A stretch of 11,176 nucleotides of DNA, taken from NCBI GenBank assembly GCA_035533335.1, contig DATLUC010000124.1, forward strand, positions 1 through 11,176. Direction: 5' to 3'. How positions within the stretch are numbered: position 1 is the first letter of the stretch; every line of letters starts with the position of its first letter. The notes under the pieces are model-generated. The model did not search any database. It was not told the origin of the DNA and was given only the letters and a program-made list of their open reading frames with translations. The position numbers and the translations under genes were made by a program. This DNA is from DATKSS01 sp035533335 (GTDB taxonomy: Bacteria; Chloroflexota; Dormibacteria; Dormibacterales; Dormibacteraceae). Shown one piece after another: positions 5,655 to 11,176 of this stretch.

Positions 5655-7152
5655 TGCGGGTCCGGTCCACCCCCAGGAGCGAAGGTCGCCGCAAGCTGCC
5701 GGCCGTCATGACGATCGCAAGCAGGTTGTGGGTCACCACGATCGACGAGATGAGGCTCGCCACCACGCCGATGCCCAGGGTGATCGCGAAGCCCTTGACC
5801 TGAGACGGTCCCACGAAGCCGAGGATCACGCAGGTCATGAACGTCGACGTGTTGGAGTCGCGGATGGCCGGCCAGGCGCGCCTGACGGCGGCATCGACCG
5901 CAGCGGCGATGGTGCGCCCGGCTCTCACCTCTTCTTTGAACCGCTCGAAGATCAGCACGTTGGCGTCGACCGCCATGCCCACCGAGAGGATGAAGCCGGT
6001 GATGCCGGCCAGCGTCAGGGTCACGGGCACGACTTTGAACACGGCCAGGACGGCGGCGGCATAGAACAGGAGCGCGATGCTCGCGAGAAGCCCCGGCACG
6101 CGGTAGTAGATGATCATGAAGAGGACCACGATCGAGAGCCCGAGCAGGCCCGCGGCGAGGCTGAGCTTCACCGATTCCGCGCCCAGCGTCGAGCTGACCT
6201 GGGTCACGTCGAGCACCACGAGGTCCACGGGCAACGACCCTGAGTTGATGCCGGTGGCGAGGTCGGTGGCGCTCGCCTGCGTGAAGGTGCCGCTGATCGT
6301 CGCCTGGCCGCCGTCGATCTCCTGCAGCGTGATGGGGTCGGTCAGGAACTTGCCGCACACGGTGGAAGCCGTCTGCGCGGCCAAGCAGCCCGGGTTGTAC
6401 GTCGAGGAGACCGCGGAGACGTAAGCGGCGTTCTCCCAGTTGTCGATGTCCTTTTGGGTGAGGTCGAGCCAGATCGCCAGGTGGCGCTGGGGGCAGTTGG
6501 CAGTCGCCACCGTGTTGGGGTCACCCGGGCAGGCGGCGACGTTGTCTCGCGTCAAGTTGGCGAACGTCGTTCCGCCGGCGGAGGTGAAGTTGACGTTGAC
6601 GACCCAGCTCACGCCGGTCTGGTCGATCGAAGCCGTGGCGCTCGTGATGTCGTCCCCGGTGAGCCCCACGAACGCCGGCTTGTACCCGGGCTCGGGCCCG
6701 TTGGTCACCTTCGAGTCCGGCACCCACTTGGTGTAGACCAGCTTGGAGACCGCGCCGATCGCCTTCTGCGCCTGGTCGGCCGTGACGCCGGCGAGGTCGA
6801 CTGTGATGCGGTCGTTGTTGGCGCCGGCGCCGCGGATCTCGGGCTCGCTCACGTTGAGGGCGTTGACGCGCTTGTTGATGACCTGGATCGTGCGCTGCTG
6901 GACGTCGGCCCGGGACTGCCCGGGTGGGAAGTTGGTGAGCTGGTAGTCGATGTGCGTTCCGCCCGCGAGGTCGAGCCCTTTGTGGATGTAGAGCTGCCAG
7001 CCGCCGAAGTTCGGCGGGAGCCCGGGCACGTTGCCGGTCAGGGGATAGTGGTTGGCGATCCTGTAGATGTAGCCGGCCCCGTCCACGAACAGCGAGAACG
7101 CCAGGACCGCTACCACGAACAGGCGAACGGGCCAGCTGAGGACGAACTGCAC
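5647..7152 (-). CDS. secD: Protein translocase subunit SecD
   Basis: SecD is the partner of SecF in the accessory export complex of SecYEG. The 501-residue protein has TM1 (about 8-25), the P1 motif GLDLAGGTHI (59-68), a large extracytoplasmic domain to about residue 325, and five C-terminal membrane segments with GMAVDANVLIFERFKEE (392-408), which includes the conserved aspartate of the proton path. The external domain carries four cysteines (208, 220, 256, 266) in a segment not obviously part of the core P1 fold. The start must be GTG 7150-7152 or later, because an in-frame TGA lies three codons upstream; no Shine-Dalgarno is visible. It follows the DUF2905 gene by 26 bases and runs into secF, so the pair should be made from one transcript. 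Confidence 0.97.
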   Translation of the reverse strand: MQFVLSWPVRLFVVAVLAFSLFVDGAGYIYRIANHYPLTGNVPGLPPNFGGWQLYIHKGLDLAGGTHIDYQLTNFPPGQSRADVQQRTIQVINKRVNALNVSEPEIRGAGANNDRITVDLAGVTADQAQKAIGAVSKLVYTKWVPDSKVTNGPEPGYKPAFVGLTGDDITSATASIDQTGVSWVVNVNFTSAGGTTFANLTRDNVAACPGDPNTVATANCPQRHLAIWLDLTQKDIDNWENAAYVSAVSSTYNPGCLAAQTASTVCGKFLTDPITLQEIDGGQATISGTFTQASATDLATGINSGSLPVDLVVLDVTQVSSTLGAESVKLSLAAGLLGLSIVVLFMIIYYRVPGLLASIALLFYAAAVLAVFKVVPVTLTLAGITGFILSVGMAVDANVLIFERFKEEVRAGRTIAAAVDAAVRRAWPAIRDSNTSTFMTCVILGFVGPSQVKGFAITLGIGVVASLISSIVVTHNLLAIVMTAGSLRRPSLLGVDRTRSV

Positions 7153-7167
7153 GGCCGATCAGTCTAC

Positions 7168-7195
7168 GGTCCGGCAGCCTATCGCTGCCGGAACC
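7168..7195 (-). other. Hairpin with the DUF2905 stop codon in its loop
   Basis: CCGGCAGC and GCTGCCGG form a perfect 8-bp stem around GATAG. GGT and ACC extend it to 11 bp with one bulged base. The loop contains the TAG stop of the DUF2905 gene. No T-run follows. It occupies the junction just before secD, much like the hairpin at the secF-rimP junction. Confidence 0.55.
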
Positions 7196-7385
7196 ACAGG
7201 TTGAGCGCCACGGTCAGGATTACCGACAGGATGATGCTGGTCGCGATGGGCACGTAGACCGTCACGCCGCCACGCCTGAAGGCAAAGTCACCCGGCAGAT
7301 GGAAGCGGCCTAACAGCATCAGCGCCCCGCCGGCGATCACCAGCAGCACCCCGAGAACCAGCACAGTGCGACCGATGTCGGCCAT
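7179..7385 (-). CDS. DUF2905 family small membrane protein
   Basis: A 68-residue protein with two hydrophobic segments (about 7-27 and 45-63) separated by a short turn carrying LPGDFAFRRGG, the characteristic PGD-F/I-RRG pattern of DUF2905. Both termini probably lie on the same side of the membrane. The family has no established function but is often encoded next to ruvB in several bacterial phyla. The ATG at 7383-7385 starts 7 bases after the ruvB stop; only a GAG precedes it, so coupling with ruvB is likely. Its place between ruvB and secD is the place where yajC, a small SecDF partner, is found in many bacteria. It is not YajC: it has two membrane segments and no basic soluble tail. A link to SecDF is speculation from position. 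Confidence 0.85.
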   Translation of the reverse strand: MADIGRTVLVLGVLLVIAGGALMLLGRFHLPGDFAFRRGGVTVYVPIATSIILSVILTVALNLWFRQR

Positions 7386-7392
7386 CTCGAGC

Positions 7393-8415
7393 TCAGAGCA
7401 GGCGGGTCTGCTGCGGGCCGGGGTCGGGCGGCGCGATGCCCAGGTGACGGTACGCCAGCTCGGTGGCCACCCTGCCGCGTGCAGTCCTGGCGATAAACCC
7501 GACCTGGATGAGGTAGGGCTCGTGGACGTCCTCGATCGTCTCCGGCTCTTCCGAGAGCGCAGTCGCGATCGTGTCGAGCCCGACCGGGCCGCCTTTGAAC
7601 TTGAGGATCAGGGTCTGGAGGAGCTGGCGGTCGAGCGGCTCGAGGCCGATCTCGTCGATCTCCAGCATGGCGAGGGCCTGCTTTGTGATCTCCACCGTCG
7701 CCCGCCCGTCGCCCCGCACCTGGGCGAAGTCCCTCACGCGGCGCAGCAGGCGGTTGGCGATGCGAGGGGTGCCGCGCGCGCGGCGGGCGATCTCCGACAC
7801 GGAGTCGTCGTGGATCTCGATGTCGAGGAGGCGTGCCGAGCGCGTGACGATCGACTCCAGCTCTGGCTTGGTATAAAAGTCGAGTCGGTAGACGGCGCCG
7901 AAGCGGTCGCGCAGGGGACCGCTCAAAAGGCCCTGTCTGGTGGTGGCGCCGACGCAGGTGAAGTGCGGTAGCGGCAAAGTCGCAGCGCTCGCCCCCACCC
8001 CCTTGCCGAGCACCGCGTCGAAGCGGAAATCCTCCAGGGCGGGGTAAAGCGATTCCTCGACGATGTTGTTCAGCCGGTGGATCTCGTCGATGAAGAACAC
8101 GTCACGCGTGGTGAGGTTGAGGAGGATGGACCCGAGTGCGCCCTGGTGGTCGATGGCGGGCCCCGAGCTGACCTTGATCGCCACCCCCAGCTCGTTGGCG
8201 ATGATGTGCGCGAGCGTCGTCTTGCCCAGTCCGGGCGGACCGCACAGGAGGACGTGCTCGACCGGTTCGCCGCGCCGCCGCGCCGCCTCGAGCAGGATGC
8301 TCAGGTTCTCCCTGACCTGGTGCTGGCCGACGTACTCGTCGAGCATTCGCGGGCGCAGGGTGAGGTCGAACTGCTCGTCGTCCACGCGCGCGTCGAGGAT
8401 GGGTTCCCCGCTCAC
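7393..8415 (-). CDS. ruvB: Holliday junction branch migration ATPase RuvB
   Basis: RuvB is the hexameric AAA+ motor that drives branch migration of Holliday junctions together with RuvA. The 340-residue product has Walker A GPPGLGKT (59-66), Walker B FFIDEIH (107-113), sensor 1 GATTR (156-160), the arginine-finger motif RDRFG (169-173), sensor 2 region GTPRIANRLLRRV (215-227), and a C-terminal winged-helix domain (about 258-330) with GGPVGLDTIATAL. Length is typical. The start is GTG 8413-8415, giving a GTGA overlap with the ruvA stop. It sits in the conserved ruvC-ruvA-ruvB order and is followed 7 bases later by the DUF2905 gene. No SOS box is visible near the cluster, though its promoter may lie elsewhere. 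Confidence 0.99.
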   Translation of the reverse strand: MSGEPILDARVDDEQFDLTLRPRMLDEYVGQHQVRENLSILLEAARRRGEPVEHVLLCGPPGLGKTTLAHIIANELGVAIKVSSGPAIDHQGALGSILLNLTTRDVFFIDEIHRLNNIVEESLYPALEDFRFDAVLGKGVGASAATLPLPHFTCVGATTRQGLLSGPLRDRFGAVYRLDFYTKPELESIVTRSARLLDIEIHDDSVSEIARRARGTPRIANRLLRRVRDFAQVRGDGRATVEITKQALAMLEIDEIGLEPLDRQLLQTLILKFKGGPVGLDTIATALSEEPETIEDVHEPYLIQVGFIARTARGRVATELAYRHLGIAPPDPGPQQTRLL

Positions 8416-9014
8416 TTCCGACCCAGGGCCTTCAAGGCCACGGCCAGGGCCTCCTGCGTGGCAGGCGTCGACTTCCAGTCGACCGCCTCGATGCCGGTGC
8501 GGGCTTCCTGAGACGTAAAGCCCAGGTTGCGCAGCGCGGCTTCGACCGCTTTGGGCACGGCGCCATCTCCAGCAATGGCCGCGGCGCGCGGCACCGCCTC
8601 GAGCTCTGCGACGGCGTCGAGGCGCGGTTTGAGCTCGATGATCACCTTGGCCGCGGTGCGCGGGCCGACACCGCTGGCGCGCCTGATCGGCCCGGGGTCC
8701 TCGCTCACGATCGCGCGCTTCAACATCTCCAGGCTCGCCGCGCTGAGGATGTTCAACCCCACCTTGGGGCCCACGCCGTCGACCTGGATCAGCATCCCGA
8801 AGAGCTCGAGCTCGTCGACCGAGGCAAACCCGTAGAGCGCCAGCTGGTCCTCGCGCACCTGGGTGTGGATGTGAAGATCCATCTCCACACCGGGCGCCGG
8901 CACCAGCTGCCGCGTCGCCGCCGCGACGCTGACGAGGTAGCCCACCCCTCCGACGTCAAGGACCACGAAATCCACACCCGTGCGAAGAACCTTGCCACGC
9001 AGGTGGGCGATCAA
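8412..9014 (-). CDS. ruvA: Holliday junction DNA-binding protein RuvA
   Basis: RuvA tetramers bind the four-way junction and load RuvB. The 200-residue protein shows the OB-fold domain I (1-63, beginning IAHLRGKVL, with GVGY at 23-26), two helix-hairpin-helix motifs in domain II (GVGPKVGLNIL at 80-90 and GVGPRTAAKVIIELK at 115-129), a flexible linker (about 135-150), and domain III (about 152-197) that contacts RuvB. The start is taken as TTG 9012-9014, which forms a TTGA overlap with the ruvC stop and matches the family N terminus (M/L-I-A-x-L-x-G). The same frame stays open further upstream through ruvC, but that extension has no family similarity. The 4-base overlaps on both sides indicate tight translational coupling across ruvC, ruvA and ruvB. 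Confidence 0.98.
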   Translation of the reverse strand: MIAHLRGKVLRTGVDFVVLDVGGVGYLVSVAAATRQLVPAPGVEMDLHIHTQVREDQLALYGFASVDELELFGMLIQVDGVGPKVGLNILSAASLEMLKRAIVSEDPGPIRRASGVGPRTAAKVIIELKPRLDAVAELEAVPRAAAIAGDGAVPKAVEAALRNLGFTSQEARTGIEAVDWKSTPATQEALAVALKALGRK

Positions 9015-9508
9015 CGGGTGGCGGCCCTCGAGAAACGCCGGCTGCGGGCGTGGCACAGAGCGATCGCGATGGCGTCTCGGCCGTGGTCGTCGATGCGGCC
9101 CTCCGGGACTTTGACCTGGGCCGCGAGCATGCGCGCGATCTGTGCCTTGTCGGCGTTGCCGTAGCCGGTGAGGATGACTTTCACCTGGCTCGGCTTGTAC
9201 TCGAACACCGGGATCCCGCATTCCTCCAGCACCGTCAGGATCGCGCCGCGCGCCTGCGCGACGCCCACGGCGCTCGTGGCGTTGCGACCCATGAACAGCT
9301 CTTCCACCGAGGCCTCCGCGGGCGGGTGCTCCGCGAGCAACGCGCGGAGGTGGTTGGTGATGGTCAAAAGACGCGCTCCGTCCCGGCCTGGGATGGTCAC
9401 CACGGTGCTGCACGCGAGAACCAAGTTGGGCTCGCAGAGCAGGGCGAAACCGGTGCCGGCGAGGCCGGGATCGATGCCGAGGATCAGCCCGTTGTCGCGG
9501 CCTGGCAT
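9011..9508 (-). CDS. ruvC: Crossover junction endodeoxyribonuclease RuvC
   Basis: RuvC is the RNase H-fold nuclease that cuts Holliday junctions symmetrically. In this 165-residue protein the catalytic acids are visible: D13 in GIDPG, E69 in VEELFMGRN, and H142 and D145 in DHGRDAIAIALCHA. The third position is histidine instead of the aspartate of E. coli, the same variation described for the Thermus thermophilus enzyme, so activity is expected. The sequence KPSQVKVILTGYGNADKAQ (105-123) is another family hallmark. The ATG at 9506-9508 follows yebC by 14 bases; upstream pairing to 16S rRNA is weak. The stop overlaps the TTG start of ruvA by 4 bases. Confidence 0.97.
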   Translation of the reverse strand: MPGRDNGLILGIDPGLAGTGFALLCEPNLVLACSTVVTIPGRDGARLLTITNHLRALLAEHPPAEASVEELFMGRNATSAVGVAQARGAILTVLEECGIPVFEYKPSQVKVILTGYGNADKAQIARMLAAQVKVPEGRIDDHGRDAIAIALCHARSRRFSRAATR

Positions 9509-9516
9509 GTATCCAT

Positions 9517-9531
9517 CAGGTTCTACACCTG
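9517..9531 (-). other. Small hairpin around the yebC stop codon
   Basis: CAGGT and ACCTG form a 5-bp stem with loop GTAGA in the transcript; the loop contains the yebC TAG (9523-9525). It ends 8 bases before the ruvC ATG. Short enough to be chance by itself, but it repeats the arrangement at the DUF2905-secD junction. Confidence 0.35.
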
Positions 9532-10278
9532 TGCTGAGACGCGTTCAAGGACGTTGGTCGGGATGTCGAAGTTGGCGTAAACCTGCTGGACGTCGTCGTC
9601 CTCCTCAAGTGATTCCATCAGCCTGAGCACTGCGGCGGCTTTGTCCTCTCCCACCGGCACGGTCTGCTTGGGCTGCATCGTGATCTCGGCGTTCTCGACG
9701 GTGACGCCCAGCGCCTCCATCGCGGCCTTGACCTTCTCGAAGGCGGGCGGTGGAGTCGAGATCTCAACCGACCTGCCGTCGACCTGTATATCGTCGGCGC
9801 CGGCCTCGATCGCCGCGAGGCCGACTTCTTCGGGATCCATCTTCCCCGCGTTGGCCGCGATGACTCCCTTGCGCTCGAACATCCAACCGACCGAGTTTGA
9901 TTCGCCCAGGTTGCCACCCAGCTTCGCGAAGCGGTGGCGGATGGACGCGCTGGTGCGGTTGCGGTTGTCGGTGAAGGCGTCGACCATCACCGCCACCCCG
10001 GCGGGACCGTAGCCCTCGTAGCGGATCTCCTCGAGCTTCTCGCCCGCCAGCTCCCCGGTCCCACGCTTGATGGCGTTCTGGATCCGGTCGGTCGGCATGT
10101 TGATCTCGCGCGCCTTCTGCACCGCCAGGCGCAGCCGGAAGTTTCCCTCGGGGTTGCCGCCGCCCTCACGTGCGGCGATCGTGATCTCGCGGCTGGCGCG
10201 CGTGAACGCTTGGCCTCGCTTGGCGTCGACGATGGCCTTCTTGTGCTTGATGCCGGCCCATTTCGAGTGTCCCGACAT
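9523..10278 (-). CDS. yebC: YebC/PmpR/TACO1 family translation or regulatory protein
   Basis: A 251-residue cytoplasmic protein of the YebC family. Members have been described as transcriptional regulators and more recently as translation factors that help ribosomes through proline-rich stretches; the human relative is TACO1. The N terminus MSGHSKWAGIKHKKAIVDAKRG (1-22) and AFTRASREI (24-32) are diagnostic, followed by NPEGNFRLRLAVQKAREINMP (42-62), IRYEGYGPAGVAVMV (84-98), and an acidic C-terminal segment SLEEDDDVQQVYANFDI. Length is typical. The ATG at 10276-10278 gives the exact family start although only a weak GGGGA lies further upstream. It precedes ruvC by 14 bases, the standard yebC-ruvCAB arrangement. 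Upstream, 93 non-coding bases with overlapping hairpins separate it from tyrS. Confidence 0.98.
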   Translation of the reverse strand: MSGHSKWAGIKHKKAIVDAKRGQAFTRASREITIAAREGGGNPEGNFRLRLAVQKAREINMPTDRIQNAIKRGTGELAGEKLEEIRYEGYGPAGVAVMVDAFTDNRNRTSASIRHRFAKLGGNLGESNSVGWMFERKGVIAANAGKMDPEEVGLAAIEAGADDIQVDGRSVEISTPPPAFEKVKAAMEALGVTVENAEITMQPKQTVPVGEDKAAAVLRLMESLEEDDDVQQVYANFDIPTNVLERVSAQV

Positions 10279-10300
10279 CAGCCGAGGATCCCCGACAACC

Positions 10301-10329
10301 CTTCCAGAGAGAAACCCGGGGTCCCCGGG
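10301..10329 (-). terminator. Possible intrinsic terminator after tyrS
   Basis: The transcript carries CCCGGGG, A, CCCCGGG (10315-10329), foldable as a 5-bp all-GC stem with a 5-base loop, followed directly by the pyrimidine run TTTCTCTCT. The tail is interrupted by cytosines and the stem is short, so this is a moderate match. It overlaps the 3' arm of a more stable upstream hairpin. Confidence 0.38.
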
Positions 10330-10349
10330 AAATCGCAGATTTCCTGGGG
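10323..10349 (-). promoter_or_regulatory. Long hairpin between tyrS and yebC, overlapping the terminator stem
   Basis: GGAAATC and GATTTCC pair over 7 bases around a 3-base loop (TGC in the transcript). After one A/C mismatch, CCCC and GGGG add 4 more pairs. Its 3' arm (10323-10326) is the same GGGG used as the 5' arm of the GC hairpin at 10315-10329, so the two folds exclude each other. The arrangement recalls an attenuator but no sensing element or leader peptide is visible. Confidence 0.4.
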
Positions 10350-10371
10350 TGGGAACATGCTTTCGGTGATT

Positions 10372-11176
10372 CTATCGCACCCGAATTCGAACGAAGTTTC
10401 TCTTCCCGGCCTGGAGCACGTCGCCATCCGTCAACGAAGCGTCTGCCCCGACACGCTCGTTGTTGATCCGCACCCCACCCTGGTCGACCAGGCGGCGCGC
10501 GTCGCCGCGGCTTTTGGCCAGCGCGCATTCCACGAGCACGCCGATGAGGTCGCCAGGGGCGGCAGTCGCGTGCTCCGGCATCTCGTCGGGGATGTCGCGC
10601 TTGCGGAACTTGACCTCGAAGTCCGCCTCTGCTCGCGCCGCGGCCTCTGCGCCATGAAGCCGGACCACCAGCTGACGCGCCAGCGCCGCCTTGGCGTCCC
10701 GCGGCTTCATAGCCAACACCTCGGCCTGCCGCTGATCGTCGAGGCCCGAGACCAGCCGGACGTATTTCTCGGTCAGGCGGTCTGGGATCGACATCGTCTT
10801 GCCATAGATCTGCTCCGGCGGCTCGTTGATGCCGATGTAGTTGCCCAGCGACTTGGACATCTTCTGAGCGCCGTCGGTGCCTTCGAGTAAGGGGAACACG
10901 GCCACGTCCTGAGGCTCCTGCCCGTATGCGGCCTGGATGTCGCGTCCGAACAGCAGGTTGAAAAGCTGGTCGGTGCCGCCGATCTCCACGTCGGCCTTCA
11001 CCGCCACGGAGTCGTACGCCTGGTTGAACGGGTAGAGGATCTCGTGCGCACCGATCGCGGCCCCCTCCTTCATGCGGTCGGCGAAGTCCTCGCGTTGGAG
11101 CACCTGCTGAAGGGTTGCCTTGCCAAGCAGGCGCAAGACGTCTTCGGCGTCCAACTTGCTCAGCCATTCCGAGTTT
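10372..11176 (-). CDS. tyrS: Tyrosyl-tRNA synthetase, C-terminal part (5' end outside window)
   Basis: TyrRS charges tRNA-Tyr with tyrosine. The frame is open to the right edge with NSEWLSKLDAEDVL (from 11175), a segment typical of TyrRS, so this is a fragment of a longer gene and not a complete one. Visible elements are the tyrosine-site region NQAYDSVAV and GGTDQLFNLLFGRDIQ, the class I signature KMSKS (10849-10863) followed by LGNYIGI, the anticodon-binding helical part, and a C-terminal S4 RNA-binding domain (about 10375-10550, GVLVECALAKSRGDARRLVDQGG). The GGTDQ.FN form with an arrangement close to the TyrZ/bacterial type 2 enzymes is suggested but not certain. The stop is TAG 10372-10374. 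It lies 93 bases upstream of yebC on the same strand. Confidence 0.97.
   Translation of the reverse strand, partial: NSEWLSKLDAEDVLRLLGKATLQQVLQREDFADRMKEGAAIGAHEILYPFNQAYDSVAVKADVEIGGTDQLFNLLFGRDIQAAYGQEPQDVAVFPLLEGTDGAQKMSKSLGNYIGINEPPEQIYGKTMSIPDRLTEKYVRLVSGLDDQRQAEVLAMKPRDAKAALARQLVVRLHGAEAAARAEADFEVKFRKRDIPDEMPEHATAAPGDLIGVLVECALAKSRGDARRLVDQGGVRINNERVGADASLTDGDVLQAGKRNFVRIRVR

Noticed and set aside
9015..9413. N-terminal extension of ruvA upstream into ruvC
   Set aside because: The frame is open but its sequence is an arginine/proline-rich shadow of ruvC; the TTG at 9012-9014 matches the RuvA family start and overlaps the ruvC stop as TTGA.
10166..11167. A 333-codon minus-strand frame across tyrS and into yebC
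   Set aside because: It is a shifted frame of tyrS, arginine- and glycine-rich, crossing the tyrS stop and the intergenic hairpins; the TyrRS motifs are in another frame.

Overview
The window is a GC-rich bacterial chromosome segment in which all 14 recognisable genes lie on the minus strand, closely packed and often overlapping. I see no mobile elements, CRISPR arrays, rRNA or tRNA genes. The gene order (tyrS, yebC, ruvC-ruvA-ruvB, a DUF2905 gene, secD, secF, rimP, nusA, ylxR, infB, rbfA), the mid-length IF-2 and the DUF2905 gene next to ruvB suggest a Chloroflexota/Dormibacterota-like or other deep Terrabacteria lineage. This is an inference from gene order and protein architecture, not a sequence search. 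The frequent GTG and TTG starts and weak Shine-Dalgarno sequences also fit such a genome.

In transcription order (high to low coordinates), the window opens inside tyrS (tyrosyl-tRNA synthetase, 5' end outside). A 93-base gap with overlapping hairpins follows, then yebC. Next come the Holliday-junction genes ruvC, ruvA and ruvB, joined by 4-base start/stop overlaps. A small DUF2905 membrane-protein gene sits between ruvB and secD, the place often held by yajC. secD and secF overlap slightly.

After a 39-base gap with two hairpins the classic nusA-infB cluster begins: rimP, nusA and ylxR overlap head to tail. A small VOC/glyoxalase-like gene with the strongest ribosome-binding site of the window then interrupts the cluster, with 175 and 266 bases of apparently non-coding DNA on its two sides. 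infB follows, and the start of rbfA runs off the left edge.

Functionally the window combines translation and ribosome maturation (TyrRS, YebC, RimP, IF-2, RbfA), transcription elongation (NusA, YlxR), recombinational repair (RuvABC) and protein export (SecDF). It is mostly an ordinary housekeeping region and I found no convincing new system. The most notable points are hairpins at five of the non-overlapping gene junctions, several placed on or directly after the upstream stop codon; the VOC gene inserted between ylxR and infB; a possible near-leaderless promoter at infB; a four-cysteine segment in SecD; and DUF2905 in the YajC position.
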